Source: Armillaria gallica
Lineage: Eukaryota; Basidiomycota; Agaricomycetes; Agaricales; Physalacriaceae
Direction: 5' to 3'
Assembly: GCA_037576215.1 (NCBI GenBank)
Contig: JBANDB010000003.1
Location: forward strand, 124,001 to 188,000
DNA: 64,000 nucleotides
The position numbers and the translations under genes are program-made. Positions within the stretch are counted from its first letter, which is position 1. The number at the start of each line of letters is the position of its first letter. This document shows, piece after piece, positions 1-9,240 of this stretch. Under the pieces are notes generated by a model. It was given only the letters and a program-made list of their open reading frames with translations, was not told where the DNA came from and did not search any database.

Positions 1-1202
1 TCATGATATCCTGTCATGACAAGGTAGCACATAAAGGATTTTATGCTACCCACGAATTAATAAAAATTCGTTACTGGTGGCCTGACATGAAGGCCGATAT
101 CGCTTGGTATGTTCGAACTTGTCACTTGTGTCAAGTTCGTCAAACCCGGCAAATCTACTTGCCTGCAACTGTTGCCATACCCGCACCTCTATTCTCAAAG
201 ATGTACATGGACACGATGATCATGCCTATGTCTGGACAATACAAATATATTGTGCAAGGGCGTTGTTCCATGAGTCATTACCCAGAGTTTAGATGCTTGT
301 GAAGAGAAACTGCGCGTACCATAGGAGAATGGATTTTCGAAGATATCCTGTGTCGATGGGGAGCTCTAGTAGAAATCGTAACCGATAATGGAAAAGCCTT
401 CGTAGCAGCCATAGGCTACCTCAGCAAGAAATATCACATCAACCATATCCGAATCTCTGGTTATAATTCGCGAGCCAACGGAATAGCTGAAAGACCACAC
501 TTTGATGTCAGACAAGGATTATTCAAAGCGTCGGATGGAGACCAAAAGAAATGGAGCCAGAATGTGTATTCAGTATTCTGGGCAGACAGGATAACTACGC
601 GAAGACGGATGGGCTGCTCCCCGTATTTTGCAGCCACGGGTACCGAACCTTTGCTACCACTCGACATAGTGGAGTCCACTTGGCTAATGCCACCACCTAA
701 TAACATCATAAACACCACTTCACTTATTGCACGATGAGCAATCAGCCTCCAAAAACGATCCGAAGATTTAGAACGCATCAAATCAAAAGTATACGAAGCC
801 AGGCGACGTGCGGCCCTAAAGTTCGAAGAAGACTATCAGTACTCTATTAAAGACTTTAACTTCGAAAAAGGAAGTCTAGTCTTAATGAGAAACACGCAAA
901 TAGAAAAGGCCTTGAATAGGAAAATGTGTCCCCGGTACTTGGGACCCTTAGTGGTTCTAGGACGGAACAAGGGCGGAGCCTACATCTTGTGCGAACTAGA
1001 TGGTTCAACGTTTGCTAGACCAATAGCGGCGTATCGATTGATTCCGTACTTTGCGCGGCAAAAGATAGATCTTCCGGATATCAACGCAATCATTGATGTC
1101 CCCGAGGCCAGAATGAAACAGTTGCTTGATTCCAATCAAGAGGATACATTGGACGAGCTACCTGATGATGAAGGAGACCATAATGAAGCGGAACTTGTTT
1201 AA
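1..1202 (+). pseudogene. pol: Gypsy pol, integrase zinc-binding, core and C-terminal region (partial, two stops)
   Basis: One reading frame (frame of base 3) runs through the whole stretch. An HHCC zinc-binding part is seen first (H-x4-H type, then CHLCQVRQ). The DDE core follows, with D in MDTM, D in TDNGK and E in GIAERPH, and then the basidiomycete-type C-terminal part with KMCPRYLGPLVVL and a final RLIPYF. The protein would insert element cDNA into chromosomes. The frame is broken by TGA at 300-302 and 735-737. Relatives have arginine at or near both places, so CGA to TGA is the simple reading. The three catalytic acidic residues remain. The 5' end is cut by the window edge. Confidence 0.85.
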
Positions 1203-1398
1203 TCAAACCAATGTTTGGGAGTGGAATCCCTTCGCAAGCTATACAATTGTGAGGGGGGGGATCTACCGAACTATACACGGTCTCTACATGCTAAAAAGTA
1301 CTACGACGTTGGTTGAACAACGTAAAAAGATATGCGGCTACAGGAAACTACGTGCGACTAAGGTCCATGCCTTCGAATTGAAACTACGCGCCGATTGC

Positions 1399-2969
1399 TT
1401 ACCACCAGGAGGCACCCTTGCCTTTCGAACTCTTGCGAGCACGAACAGGAGAAGGAAGAGGGGGGCCGAAAGTATTACTGGGGTCTGCACGCTTCTCTTC
1501 CAATTTGGCTCGAACGATACGATACTCGGACGTGAGGGTAGCGCGAACTTTCAAAAGAGCAAATAGCTCACGCGTGTTAACCTCAATCCTGGAGAATAAG
1601 GAATCGCAGGAAGCCACGAGAGAAGCTAAGGTTTCAGGACCATCGAAGGTCAACTGGCGCCAATTCAACGCAGCGTATGCATGCGCAGAATCCTCGACCT
1701 CCTGAGCACACGAACTTTCAGACGTACTCGCACCGGCTATCATTCTGGGGAAGAAAGTTAGCTAAGGATCAAAATATAAATTAGCGAACTTACCGCTGAT
1801 TGGACCGTACAGAGCAGTAGACAACGTCATCGAATCAATCTTAGCCATCACGGAATCAATAGCCTCGTCAGATTCCTCAACAAAGGGGAAAGATAGTACG
1901 TTGCGGTCAGGGACACCTCCTACGCAAGTTCGGCCCCAATGCCTAGCACAATTAGTGCACTCCACCTTCAAACCAAGGAAGGTGCACTCCTCGTGTTTGG
2001 CCAGACACGATGCGCAAGGACGATGAGTCTAAAAAGCAGGAACATTAACGTGCGAATTAAATAAAGAGAAAGTTCGCAAGACACCTTAACAGATCGTGCA
2101 GGACACTCATGAGGAGAGTGGCGAGGGGTGCCATCACAGAAGGCACAAAAGTTCGCGCCAAACTGCTGACCTTCGAAAGGGACGCGAGGAGGTACACGCT
2201 CAGATACTTTGTCAGCAATTTTCTGAGCATCCTTCAAAGTTCCTTCCTTGGCAGTGAGATCTTCAATGTTCGGCGGCTGGCTCCAGTCACCCTTAGGCGA
2301 AGAACCCTAGAAAATAAAGTTCACTAAGTCAACCACGCAAAATTTGGAAAGAAAATACGCACCCAAGGGTCTGAGTCCGAACTATCAGGCTCTGCCTGTT
2401 GCGCCTTACCATCTGGAGTCTGAGTTCCAGAAGCATCGTCCTCACTGGAGGAGGGTCGAGAGGCGGCATTGGACCAGGAAGACTTTCCCCAACCAGACGA
2501 ACCGTTGCCTTCAGCTGGTGATCCCATATGGACGTCGCTGTCAAAAGTAGAGGCCACAGGAGGCATCTCCTCGATCCGTTCAATAACAGCCTGCGCTGCC
2601 TTAGAAACAGCAGCCAAACGGGGAGAAGTGAACGAAACTCGAGCTCCATGCCGGTTTGACATTTGAGCCCACTCGGCGTAGAAACCATGGAGGCGTAGGA
2701 AATGCTTAGTACGGGTCGATAACCGCTTGAACTGGTGGTTGCCACGAAAATCCGCGTAATGGATAGAAATCAGAGTCTACAAAATTTAGAATAAAAAGCA
2801 AAACGCGAAATAAAAAGGACGCTACCTCTATATCCTTTGACTTGCAAAACCAGTCCTTGGCGGCCTGAGCCGAAGAACTTTTGGGAAGGTTGAGAGAGAC
2901 AAGACACTCAAGTCGAGCAACAAGCTCAGACAAGGCGGGGGGTTTAGGAGGAAAAACAATAACAGTCAT
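1399..2969 (-). CDS. Antisense gene A of RTE-A: Zn2Cys6-like cysteine-cluster protein, five exons
   Basis: Exons on the minus strand are 2969-2826, 2776-2363, 2306-2085 and 2028-1794, joined by GT-AG introns of about 50-57 bp. The first three junctions are phase 0 and the frame stays open. An ATG at 2969 starts the frame, with a TATA box about 40 bp upstream. The first 250 residues have a short conserved-looking start (FPPKPPALSEL) and a Ser/Asp-rich part. Exons 3-4 carry CAFC...H...C, then C-x2-C-x6-C-x8-C-x2-C-x7-C (about residues 265-299), the spacing of fungal Zn2Cys6 clusters. A further open stretch at 1743-1399 (114 codons) follows a consensus donor (1793) and acceptor (1745), but that join is one base out of phase and gives an immediate stop, so the C-terminus is unclear or broken. 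Function is inferred only from the cluster: possible DNA or RNA binding. Confidence 0.65.
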
Positions 2970-3003
2970 TGACTGGTTGAAGTCAGCCTAGCGAATTTTC
3001 CAC

Positions 3004-3013
3004 CCTTTTATAC
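3004..3013 (-). promoter_or_regulatory. TATA box of antisense gene A
   Basis: On the minus strand this reads GTATAAAAGG, about 40 bp upstream of the ATG at 2969. The same decamer lies upstream of antisense gene B, which supports both as promoters of the antisense genes. Confidence 0.6.
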
Positions 3014-3210
3014 AGAAGGAAAAGTACGCGTAGGGTCAAAACGGCTGATTCAACATTCATCGCGGACTTGTAAATTCTAAGCATCACTGCGGATGGAAGG
3101 ACAAGGATCCGAAATACAAGCCACGGCTCCAAAAATTCGCAACCCGACATCATACCTATCCTTAATCATTGATCCTGAGCAATGAACGATTTTGGATGGC
3201 CAAAACCATT

Positions 3211-3236
3211 GAAAAATTAAAGTCAGGGGGAGGGGA
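3211..3236 (+). other. Second (internal) polypurine-tract-like site
   Basis: GAAAAATTAAAGTCAGGGGG continues into AGGGGA. It matches 21 of 22 bases of the site that ends just before the 3' LTR (6019-6040). No LTR start (TGATGA) follows here, so it is either an internal plus-strand primer site or a leftover of a tandem duplication of the antisense-gene block. Confidence 0.6.
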
Positions 3237-3834
3237 CATGGTATCCATGTTGTGACACGTTGAAACACCGCGTAGTACACCACACATTCATTTGAACATA
3301 AAAACACGCCAACTCATGAAAGAAAACCAACCAGAAAACGCGAAATTTTAACACCCTACTCAAACAAGAAAACACGCGATATTTCTTGATCCAGGCCATA
3401 CCAAAATAACTGGTGAAAGAGAAGTTGTCCAAAAGGATATCAGTAACGAAATAACGACTACGTTATATCTCGGAAACATGACGAACCACCGGCAAACGAA
3501 AACAGCATCCATATCTCTGACATATCAAGAAAGCTATTTTGGGAAAAATGGACTTGGCAAAAATACGCCAAGGCCGGAAATCACGCAAAAGTCACTCTGA
3601 AATGGATATGACATCACGACCTTTAATGGGGGACGCGAACTTTGAGTTCGAAACCCTTATTAAGGAAACTCCACTCAAATTCACACAAAAATACAAGTCA
3701 GAAAATGAAATATTTATTGCACTTCCGTGCGGTACATTCAACAACAAAAATAATATGCCCGAAGGCGCGGTGTACAACAAGAGATTGTTTAAAGTCCAAG
3801 GGACTATGCAAAACTACGCAGAGATACTACAAAT
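3237..3834. other. Spacer between the two antisense genes of RTE-A
   Basis: AT-rich spacer without a convincing gene. A 121-codon plus-strand frame at 3539-3904 overlaps the 3' end of antisense gene B and ends in a Ser run that is the complement of gene B's acidic tail, so I treat it as a shadow. Confidence 0.4.
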
Positions 3835-5634
3835 TTATTCGTCGCCCTGGAGTTCATCCTCCTCCTCTTCCACATCCGGATCCTCATCGCTAGGCGCCTC
3901 TTGAGCCTCCAAGTCGGCCAACTCCTCGCCCTCCAATACTCCCTTTTCAAAAAGTTCGGAAACCAACTCGATGTTGTCGAGATGGTTGGCTAGGAAAAGA
4001 GACGGGATGTTACCGTCGGAGTCGTTCATCTGGCGCCCTTCTTGATGAAGACGGTGGAGGAAAAGCCGAATCTCGGTAACAAGAGCTGCAAAAATAAAGT
4101 CAGAAAAACTTCGAAATTAAAAAGTTCGGGACTTACGAGTTTCAGGCACGAAGACTGGCTCCAATGTGTTGACATAAGACCGGTTCTGCACAACACAATC
4201 GTGCTTATGAATAGTGCACCGGAAGCACTTAGCAGAACCGGATCGAACGCTATGGCACTGAGCGTTAGCCTTGCTACAGGCATCACAAGCCACCGACATC
4301 TAAACCAACGAGTCAAAGAAAAGTTCGGAAACAAAATAAATAACTCACGAAGTGGCCAATTTTACCGGCCAGTTCCCTCTTGAAAAAGGCGCCTTGGCAG
4401 CCAACGTACTCCCCGAAATCTTGATCAGGGACAAGGAGGCCCATGGGGCGTAAATCCTCGTGAGATAAGGAATGAGCGTTCTTCGGGATGGGTTCACCCA
4501 AACCCCCGTGTTTGCGAACGACAGCAACCGTCTCCTCTTTAATCTTGCGAGGGCGGCCGCGAAGTTTGGAGCCAGCTAAAAAGTTCGGAATTAGAAAATT
4601 AGAAGATCAAACTGAAAAGTCAGGACTTACGAGTATCAGGGGCACGACCCTTTTGCTTTTGTTGGCGAGTCAAGCGAGGAGGGGAAGGCGAAGCTTGACA
4701 AAGAGACTTAGAAGGAGAGGCTTGTTCCTCATCTGAAGCTATGAAACATCGTCAACCAACAGAAAATTAAAGTGTGCGGAAATAAAAACTTACACAAAAT
4801 TCGCTTGCGAAGGCGACTGGAACTAGCAATCGGAGGAGCAGGCGAAGATTCAGGAGCAGGCAAAGGCGAAGGAAAATGAATGGGAGGAGAAGGAACCCGA
4901 GGCGGAGGTGCACGAAACCCAGCTGGCAGCCGAGGAACCCGTACTTCCACCTGTTTACGCCTCAAGCCAAAGCCCGGACCATATACAAGAAGTTAGCACC
5001 TGAAAATAAAACCAAAAATTAAAAAAAAGTTCGCGTACCATTTATATTTTTGGGACCGAACTTATACTTCTTCGGCGGCGGCGGGACAGGAGTCGAACCT
5101 TGAGATTCAGGAGTAGGCGTATGCGGCATCGGAGGAATGAGAATTTCAGGCCCAGGAGAGAATACGGGTGCAGGCGATTGTTCCGGGAGCGTGGGCGTCG
5201 AAATTTTAGGCACAGGTGGCACCTCTTCAGATTCTGAATCAGTCTCCATTTCGATAGGATCGATGTTAACACCGCATTTAAGCTGAAAAAGTTCGAGATC
5301 AGCTGAAAAAGTTCGAAAAGAAAAGAAAAGGACATACGGCCTCAGCGACGAGATCATTGTATTCATCACAGCAATCGTTAACAAGATCTTGGTTGACTTG
5401 AGCCAACAAGCCCCAGATTTGGCTCTCCAGCGCCATCCACTTCCTATCGTCTAGAAAGCCCTCTTCACCGTAAATCCAGGCGGTATGTAAACGGCGCCAA
5501 GATACAAAAACCGCGCGGACCCAAGCATCCGAGTGCATGGCGGCCTCCGAACTTTCGGCGGGATGACGAAGGCAGTAACGAAGAGTAGCTAATGCCTCAG
5601 CGAAAGGAGGATGGAGAGGAAGGGAAGCAGACAT
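3835..5634 (-). CDS. Antisense gene B of RTE-A: AT-hook plus Zn2Cys6-like cluster plus acidic tail, about seven exons
   Basis: Exons on the minus strand are 5634-5338, 5282 to about 5043, about 4965-4794, 4738-4631, 4575-4349, 4299-4137 and 4085-3835. Introns are about 49-63 bp, most with GTAAGT, GTATGT or GTGAGT donors, and the last five exons join in phase. The join between exons 2 and 3 could not be settled. The product has a helical N-terminal exon, a Pro/Ser-rich middle, RGRPRK (AT-hook core) and then C-x2-C-x6-C-x9-C-x2-C-x6-C, the exact Zn2Cys6 spacing. It ends in a run of Asp and Glu before TAA. That order looks like a small transcription regulator. No stop or frameshift was found within the exons read. 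The family is not one I can name; regulation of the element is inference. Confidence 0.7.
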
Positions 5635-5735
5635 AGCAAAAACTATGGAAGAGTACAGTAAAAACTACGCTACTGAAAGTACGCGGACAGTTGAAACTGT
5701 GGGCGCTGGTGGAGATTTAAAGTAAAAATCAGCGA

Positions 5736-5745
5736 CCTTTTATAC
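5736..5745 (-). promoter_or_regulatory. TATA box of antisense gene B
   Basis: GTATAAAAGG on the minus strand, about 100 bp upstream of the ATG at 5634. It is identical to the box of antisense gene A. Confidence 0.6.
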
Positions 5746-6031
5746 TTCGAAAACAACGCACGAGCCATGACCGACACCGACGACAAAAATGGCATTGAAA
5801 CACGGAACTTAGACCAAAAGTTCGTGAACCATTCCAGCGCTACACGAGAACTCTGCAGCAAAAACAACACAAGATTCTATCGCATCATCGGAAGAATGAC
5901 CAGGCACATATCAGTCTAAATCTGGACTACGAAGCGCGCACTTAGCAACAGAATTCTAGTTGCAATCGGAAAATATCGGAAAGAAGCAGACAGTGGGAAA
6001 ATATGACGGCAATTCAATGAAAAATTACAGT

Positions 6032-6041
6032 CAGGGGGAGA
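6032..6041 (+). other. Polypurine tract of RTE-A
   Basis: CAGGGGGAGA directly abuts the LTR start TGATGAGCC, the expected place for the primer of plus-strand DNA synthesis. Confidence 0.8.
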
Positions 6042-7366
6042 TGATGAGCCTCCAGGCTCTGTGCGCTCTGAAATCGCGGACACCACTTACAATTTATCGC
6101 CTATCTCCCTTACGTGGCCTTTCACTAAATCAAACGTTGCAAGTCCGGCACAGGTCGAATCATATTAAATTTCCCACTCCACGCGAACTTTCACTCCGAT
6201 ATCTATGAGTCATTGTGCCTCAAGGCACATTGATTGCCAATCCTTCCGCAGTAAATTAGACACGCGTCATTATTCTGGGCCTTTGCACGTGGACAGAGCC
6301 ATACGGTCACGCGGTTTAACTACGCGTAGGCTATGCATAGCTACGGATTCTCAAGAGGCCATATGGATATGCCTTTACAGCTTAGAAATATAGTAGAGAT
6401 TAGTGAGCCATTAACTGTGGCTGAGTAAGTAGTAAGTAAATTAGTAAACCTTCCGTAGCTTTATTAGGCTACGCGAACTTTTAATAAGTATGCACAGTAG
6501 AGTAGCACACGGTATAGTGAACTACGGTTACAAATAGTTCGCTACGCTCACAAATCATGTACTGCGGTTATCAAGCCAAGGCAAAAGTTCGCTTACTTAG
6601 CAAGTACAGTTCTGTAGTATAAAAGATAACGGCCTGTAGATAGAAAAAGGACAGTTCTCCATAGAGGATACATACACCACACATACCACCCAATACACGC
6701 GAATTAAAGTTAATATCTCTACGTTCTTAAGAGATATAACACTTGGCGAAGTTTCTCCAAAAACTCGCTAGCTACCCAGTGTTAAATAACTTGATTCACG
6801 TCCTCTCGTCCAAAACACAAGCAAGGGTATCATATAAAGACTACCTTGTTTGTCATCCTCCTGTCATAAATTCGCATACCTGAAGACTTCAAAGGGTAAT
6901 CCGTAGCTAGGATTCCGAACTTTAGTCTCTAACACCAAACAGCATACTGTTCCTATAAGTTAGGAATGATACTAATTCGAGTTTCTCTAGATAAGCCAGC
7001 TCCATCTCTGCGTTTCTCTAAAGAAAGTACGCGAGCATAGGAAAATAGATTCTACCGGAACCGTAGCCAGGATTCTGACACCACATAGTTCGCGCCGCAT
7101 CTAGGTCGCCCCCGCTCAGCATACATCCACGTTTACGTATCTTTTCCCTTCCAGGAAAGTTCGCGTACATACTTTGAGCCTCTGAACAGCCTTCAGAGAA
7201 TCATAACAAAGCGTAGCAATACTTCGCTACACCACCAGGAAGCTACAGTCATCGCACGGAGGTGCAAGACTAGACTCGCTAGAACCTGCCTTCAGATTCT
7301 GTGCTTGACTACACTCGCCGTTACAGGTCTTGTGTTTTCTGCCCGCAGGAGTCCATAGGTTCATCA
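6042..7366 (+). repeat. 3' LTR of RTE-A (1325 bp)
   Basis: The ends form a perfect 6 bp inverted repeat, TGATGA...TCATCA, inside the usual TG...CA. A second copy of the same LTR in reverse orientation is at 57398-58719 (1322 bp) and starts and stops at the same bases, which fixes both borders. A TATA box is at 6617-6626. A 62-codon frame at 6205-6393 recurs in the other copy, but with changes that are all explained by CpG decay, so there is no sign it is protein coding. Confidence 0.9.
6617..6626 (+). promoter_or_regulatory. TATA box in RTE-A LTR
   Basis: GTATAAAAGA in the middle of the LTR, plausible start region for the element's genomic RNA. Confidence 0.5.
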
Positions 7367-8844
7367 ACGGAGTTTGGAAAAAGCTCAATATGACACTCGG
7401 CACATTGTATACTCTGGGATCCAGAATCCTTCGTCCCTTAGGGAGACCGACACTACACTCCATTCTCAAACCATACGTTGCATGAAATGACGACTTTGGG
7501 ACTGTCTATGCTCATTTACGGCACTATTGGTATGACTATGACATCGCCGCCATCAAACATGGATTACGCACCCAGGAAGTGCCAGACAGAGAGATGCGTA
7601 GCGAGGTGCTCATCCATGACAGGATTACCAGGTGGGAAGTGCCCCCTCGGCGCATGTGGGATCTGTGTGCTAACCGGGTGGTGCCACACTGGATTGTGAA
7701 CACATACCCATGGGGGATATCACATGCATGGGTTGACGAGAAGGCCCGCATGGATATGATGACTCCTATCAATGGATATGAGTGGCTGGTGCCCATGCCG
7801 AAGGACGCCAATCTTGATCTCGTCCGCATCAAGATGCTGAACCTCGGAGCAGAGTATGTATGGCTGGACATTCTGTGTTTGCGGCAGGAGGGTGGGAAGA
7901 ACGAGCATCTGCGCTTGGAGGAGTGGAAGCTGGACGTTCCCACGATCGGATGGGTGTACTGTGGTGCCAATGTGGTGTGCTATTTCAATGGACTGGGTCG
8001 GCCACTGCATTTGACACCGGACTACTTCGGGAGTGATCGGTGTTGGTTCCGACGTGCATGGACGCTACAGGAGATTAGCAATGACACCATCATTGGTGGG
8101 GAGACCGGAGATGATGTCATGGACAATGAGGTTCGGAAGATGTTTGAAGAACAACTTGCATGCTTGTGGAAGATGCAAGAACGGGACTTGGCCCTTGAAC
8201 TCGTGTTAGAGATGCAGAACCGGGTCTCGACAAAGCCTTTGGATAAAGTTGCAGGTTTAGTATACCCTCTTGTCCCAGAATCCATCCCAATTTATGATTC
8301 AGAGAAGTCTGATGCCAACGCATGGGAAGTGCTCATGGACGCTATGTGGGCTCTGTCTCGGGCGGAGTTCTTCTTCTATTTCCCTGAACCTGGGAAGGGA
8401 AGGAAATGTTGGCGACCATCATGGCAACAAGTAATGACGCTTAAACATTTTGTGCCTTATTCATTTCCACGGCAAGGAGCGGTTCATAGGACAGAGGATA
8501 CAGATGAAGATTGGTGTGATGGTTACTGTATTAATTCAGCAGATGTGCAGGGCTTGGCTGAGATACAGAAGGAAGAGAAACCTCGACATGGAGAGATGGT
8601 CCTCAAGGATGTTGCCAGGTCACTGCATATATTGAAAATTGTGGCCAACCACACATACCCAATTCCTGATGGTTCATATACACTCATAGGCTGCAGCTTC
8701 GATGATTCAAGTGATGCCTGGGTCGTCGGCTTGCGAAGGGAGGATGGGAAGTTTGAGAAAGTATCAGTTTTCAGTTCAGCCGATGATGAAGAAGTGAAGC
8801 TTGGGACACTCGGACTTGAAAAAGTTAAAACAATTCTTTGTTGA
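7367..8844 (+). pseudogene. HET1: HET-domain (heterokaryon incompatibility) gene, 5' truncated, one stop
   Basis: Aligns along its length to HET2 (25.5-27.4 kb). The LTR of RTE-A replaces the first exon and about the first 60 codons of the second. The frame enters at 7367 but meets TGA at 7483-7485, where HET2 has arginine (VARNDD). Downstream the frame is open to TGA at 8844. HET blocks are visible: GISHAWVDE, YVWLDILCLRQ and CWFRRAWTLQE. HET proteins trigger cell death or growth arrest on non-self contact in fungi; this copy lacks its start and is probably dead, although an internal ATG at 7579 leaves 421 codons. The 3' flank matches HET2 up to about 9006. Confidence 0.85.
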
Positions 8845-9240
8845 ATTACAGAATTGTCTTTACAGCTTGTAAATGATAAATAGCGCCCACAGTGACATCC
8901 TTGATTGTAATTTGGCCTGCTTTGGAGTCCGAACCTGAGCGGCAATAGTATGAGCTTTTAGGCAGTAATGAGGGGAATGCTACGACTATGAAAGTCATAA
9001 TCAAAACACTGCACATCATACCACAAAAAGCAAGAAAAGGTTACCTACCTTTACATAGGATGACCTCGCATATATTACAATATAAAGATGAGTCAAGTTC
9101 ATACACTGATGTAAACGAGCCATAAGATTATTTTAGGATATTTCGTATTGTAATCCTCTCAGTCACATTTATAAGAAGAATATAACCAACGTAAACACCA
9201 GTCCATGTTTATTTGGGTTTATAAAGGCTTCACAATTAGT

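Larger units (their letters stand above)
1..7366 (+). mobile_element. RTE-A: 3' part of a Ty3/Gypsy LTR retrotransposon
   Basis: The order on the plus strand is integrase end (1-1202), two antisense genes (1399-2969 and 3835-5634), a polypurine tract (6032-6041) and a 3' LTR (6042-7366). The 5' LTR, gag, protease and reverse transcriptase lie left of the window. The right boundary is sharp: sequence from 7367 on aligns to the inside of a HET gene also present at 25.9 kb. The internal region between integrase and LTR is nearly 5 kb, far longer than in a plain Gypsy element, because of the antisense genes. The 5 bp after the LTR is ACGGA; whether it is a target duplication cannot be tested because the other end is outside the window. 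Confidence 0.85.

Noticed and set aside
3539..3904. 121-codon plus-strand frame in RTE-A
   Set aside because: Its end is the complement of the acidic tail of antisense gene B, and it has no domain or spliced partner.
6205..6393. 62-codon frame conserved in both RTE-A LTR copies
   Set aside because: Differences follow CpG decay without regard to codon meaning; it is conserved because the LTR is conserved.
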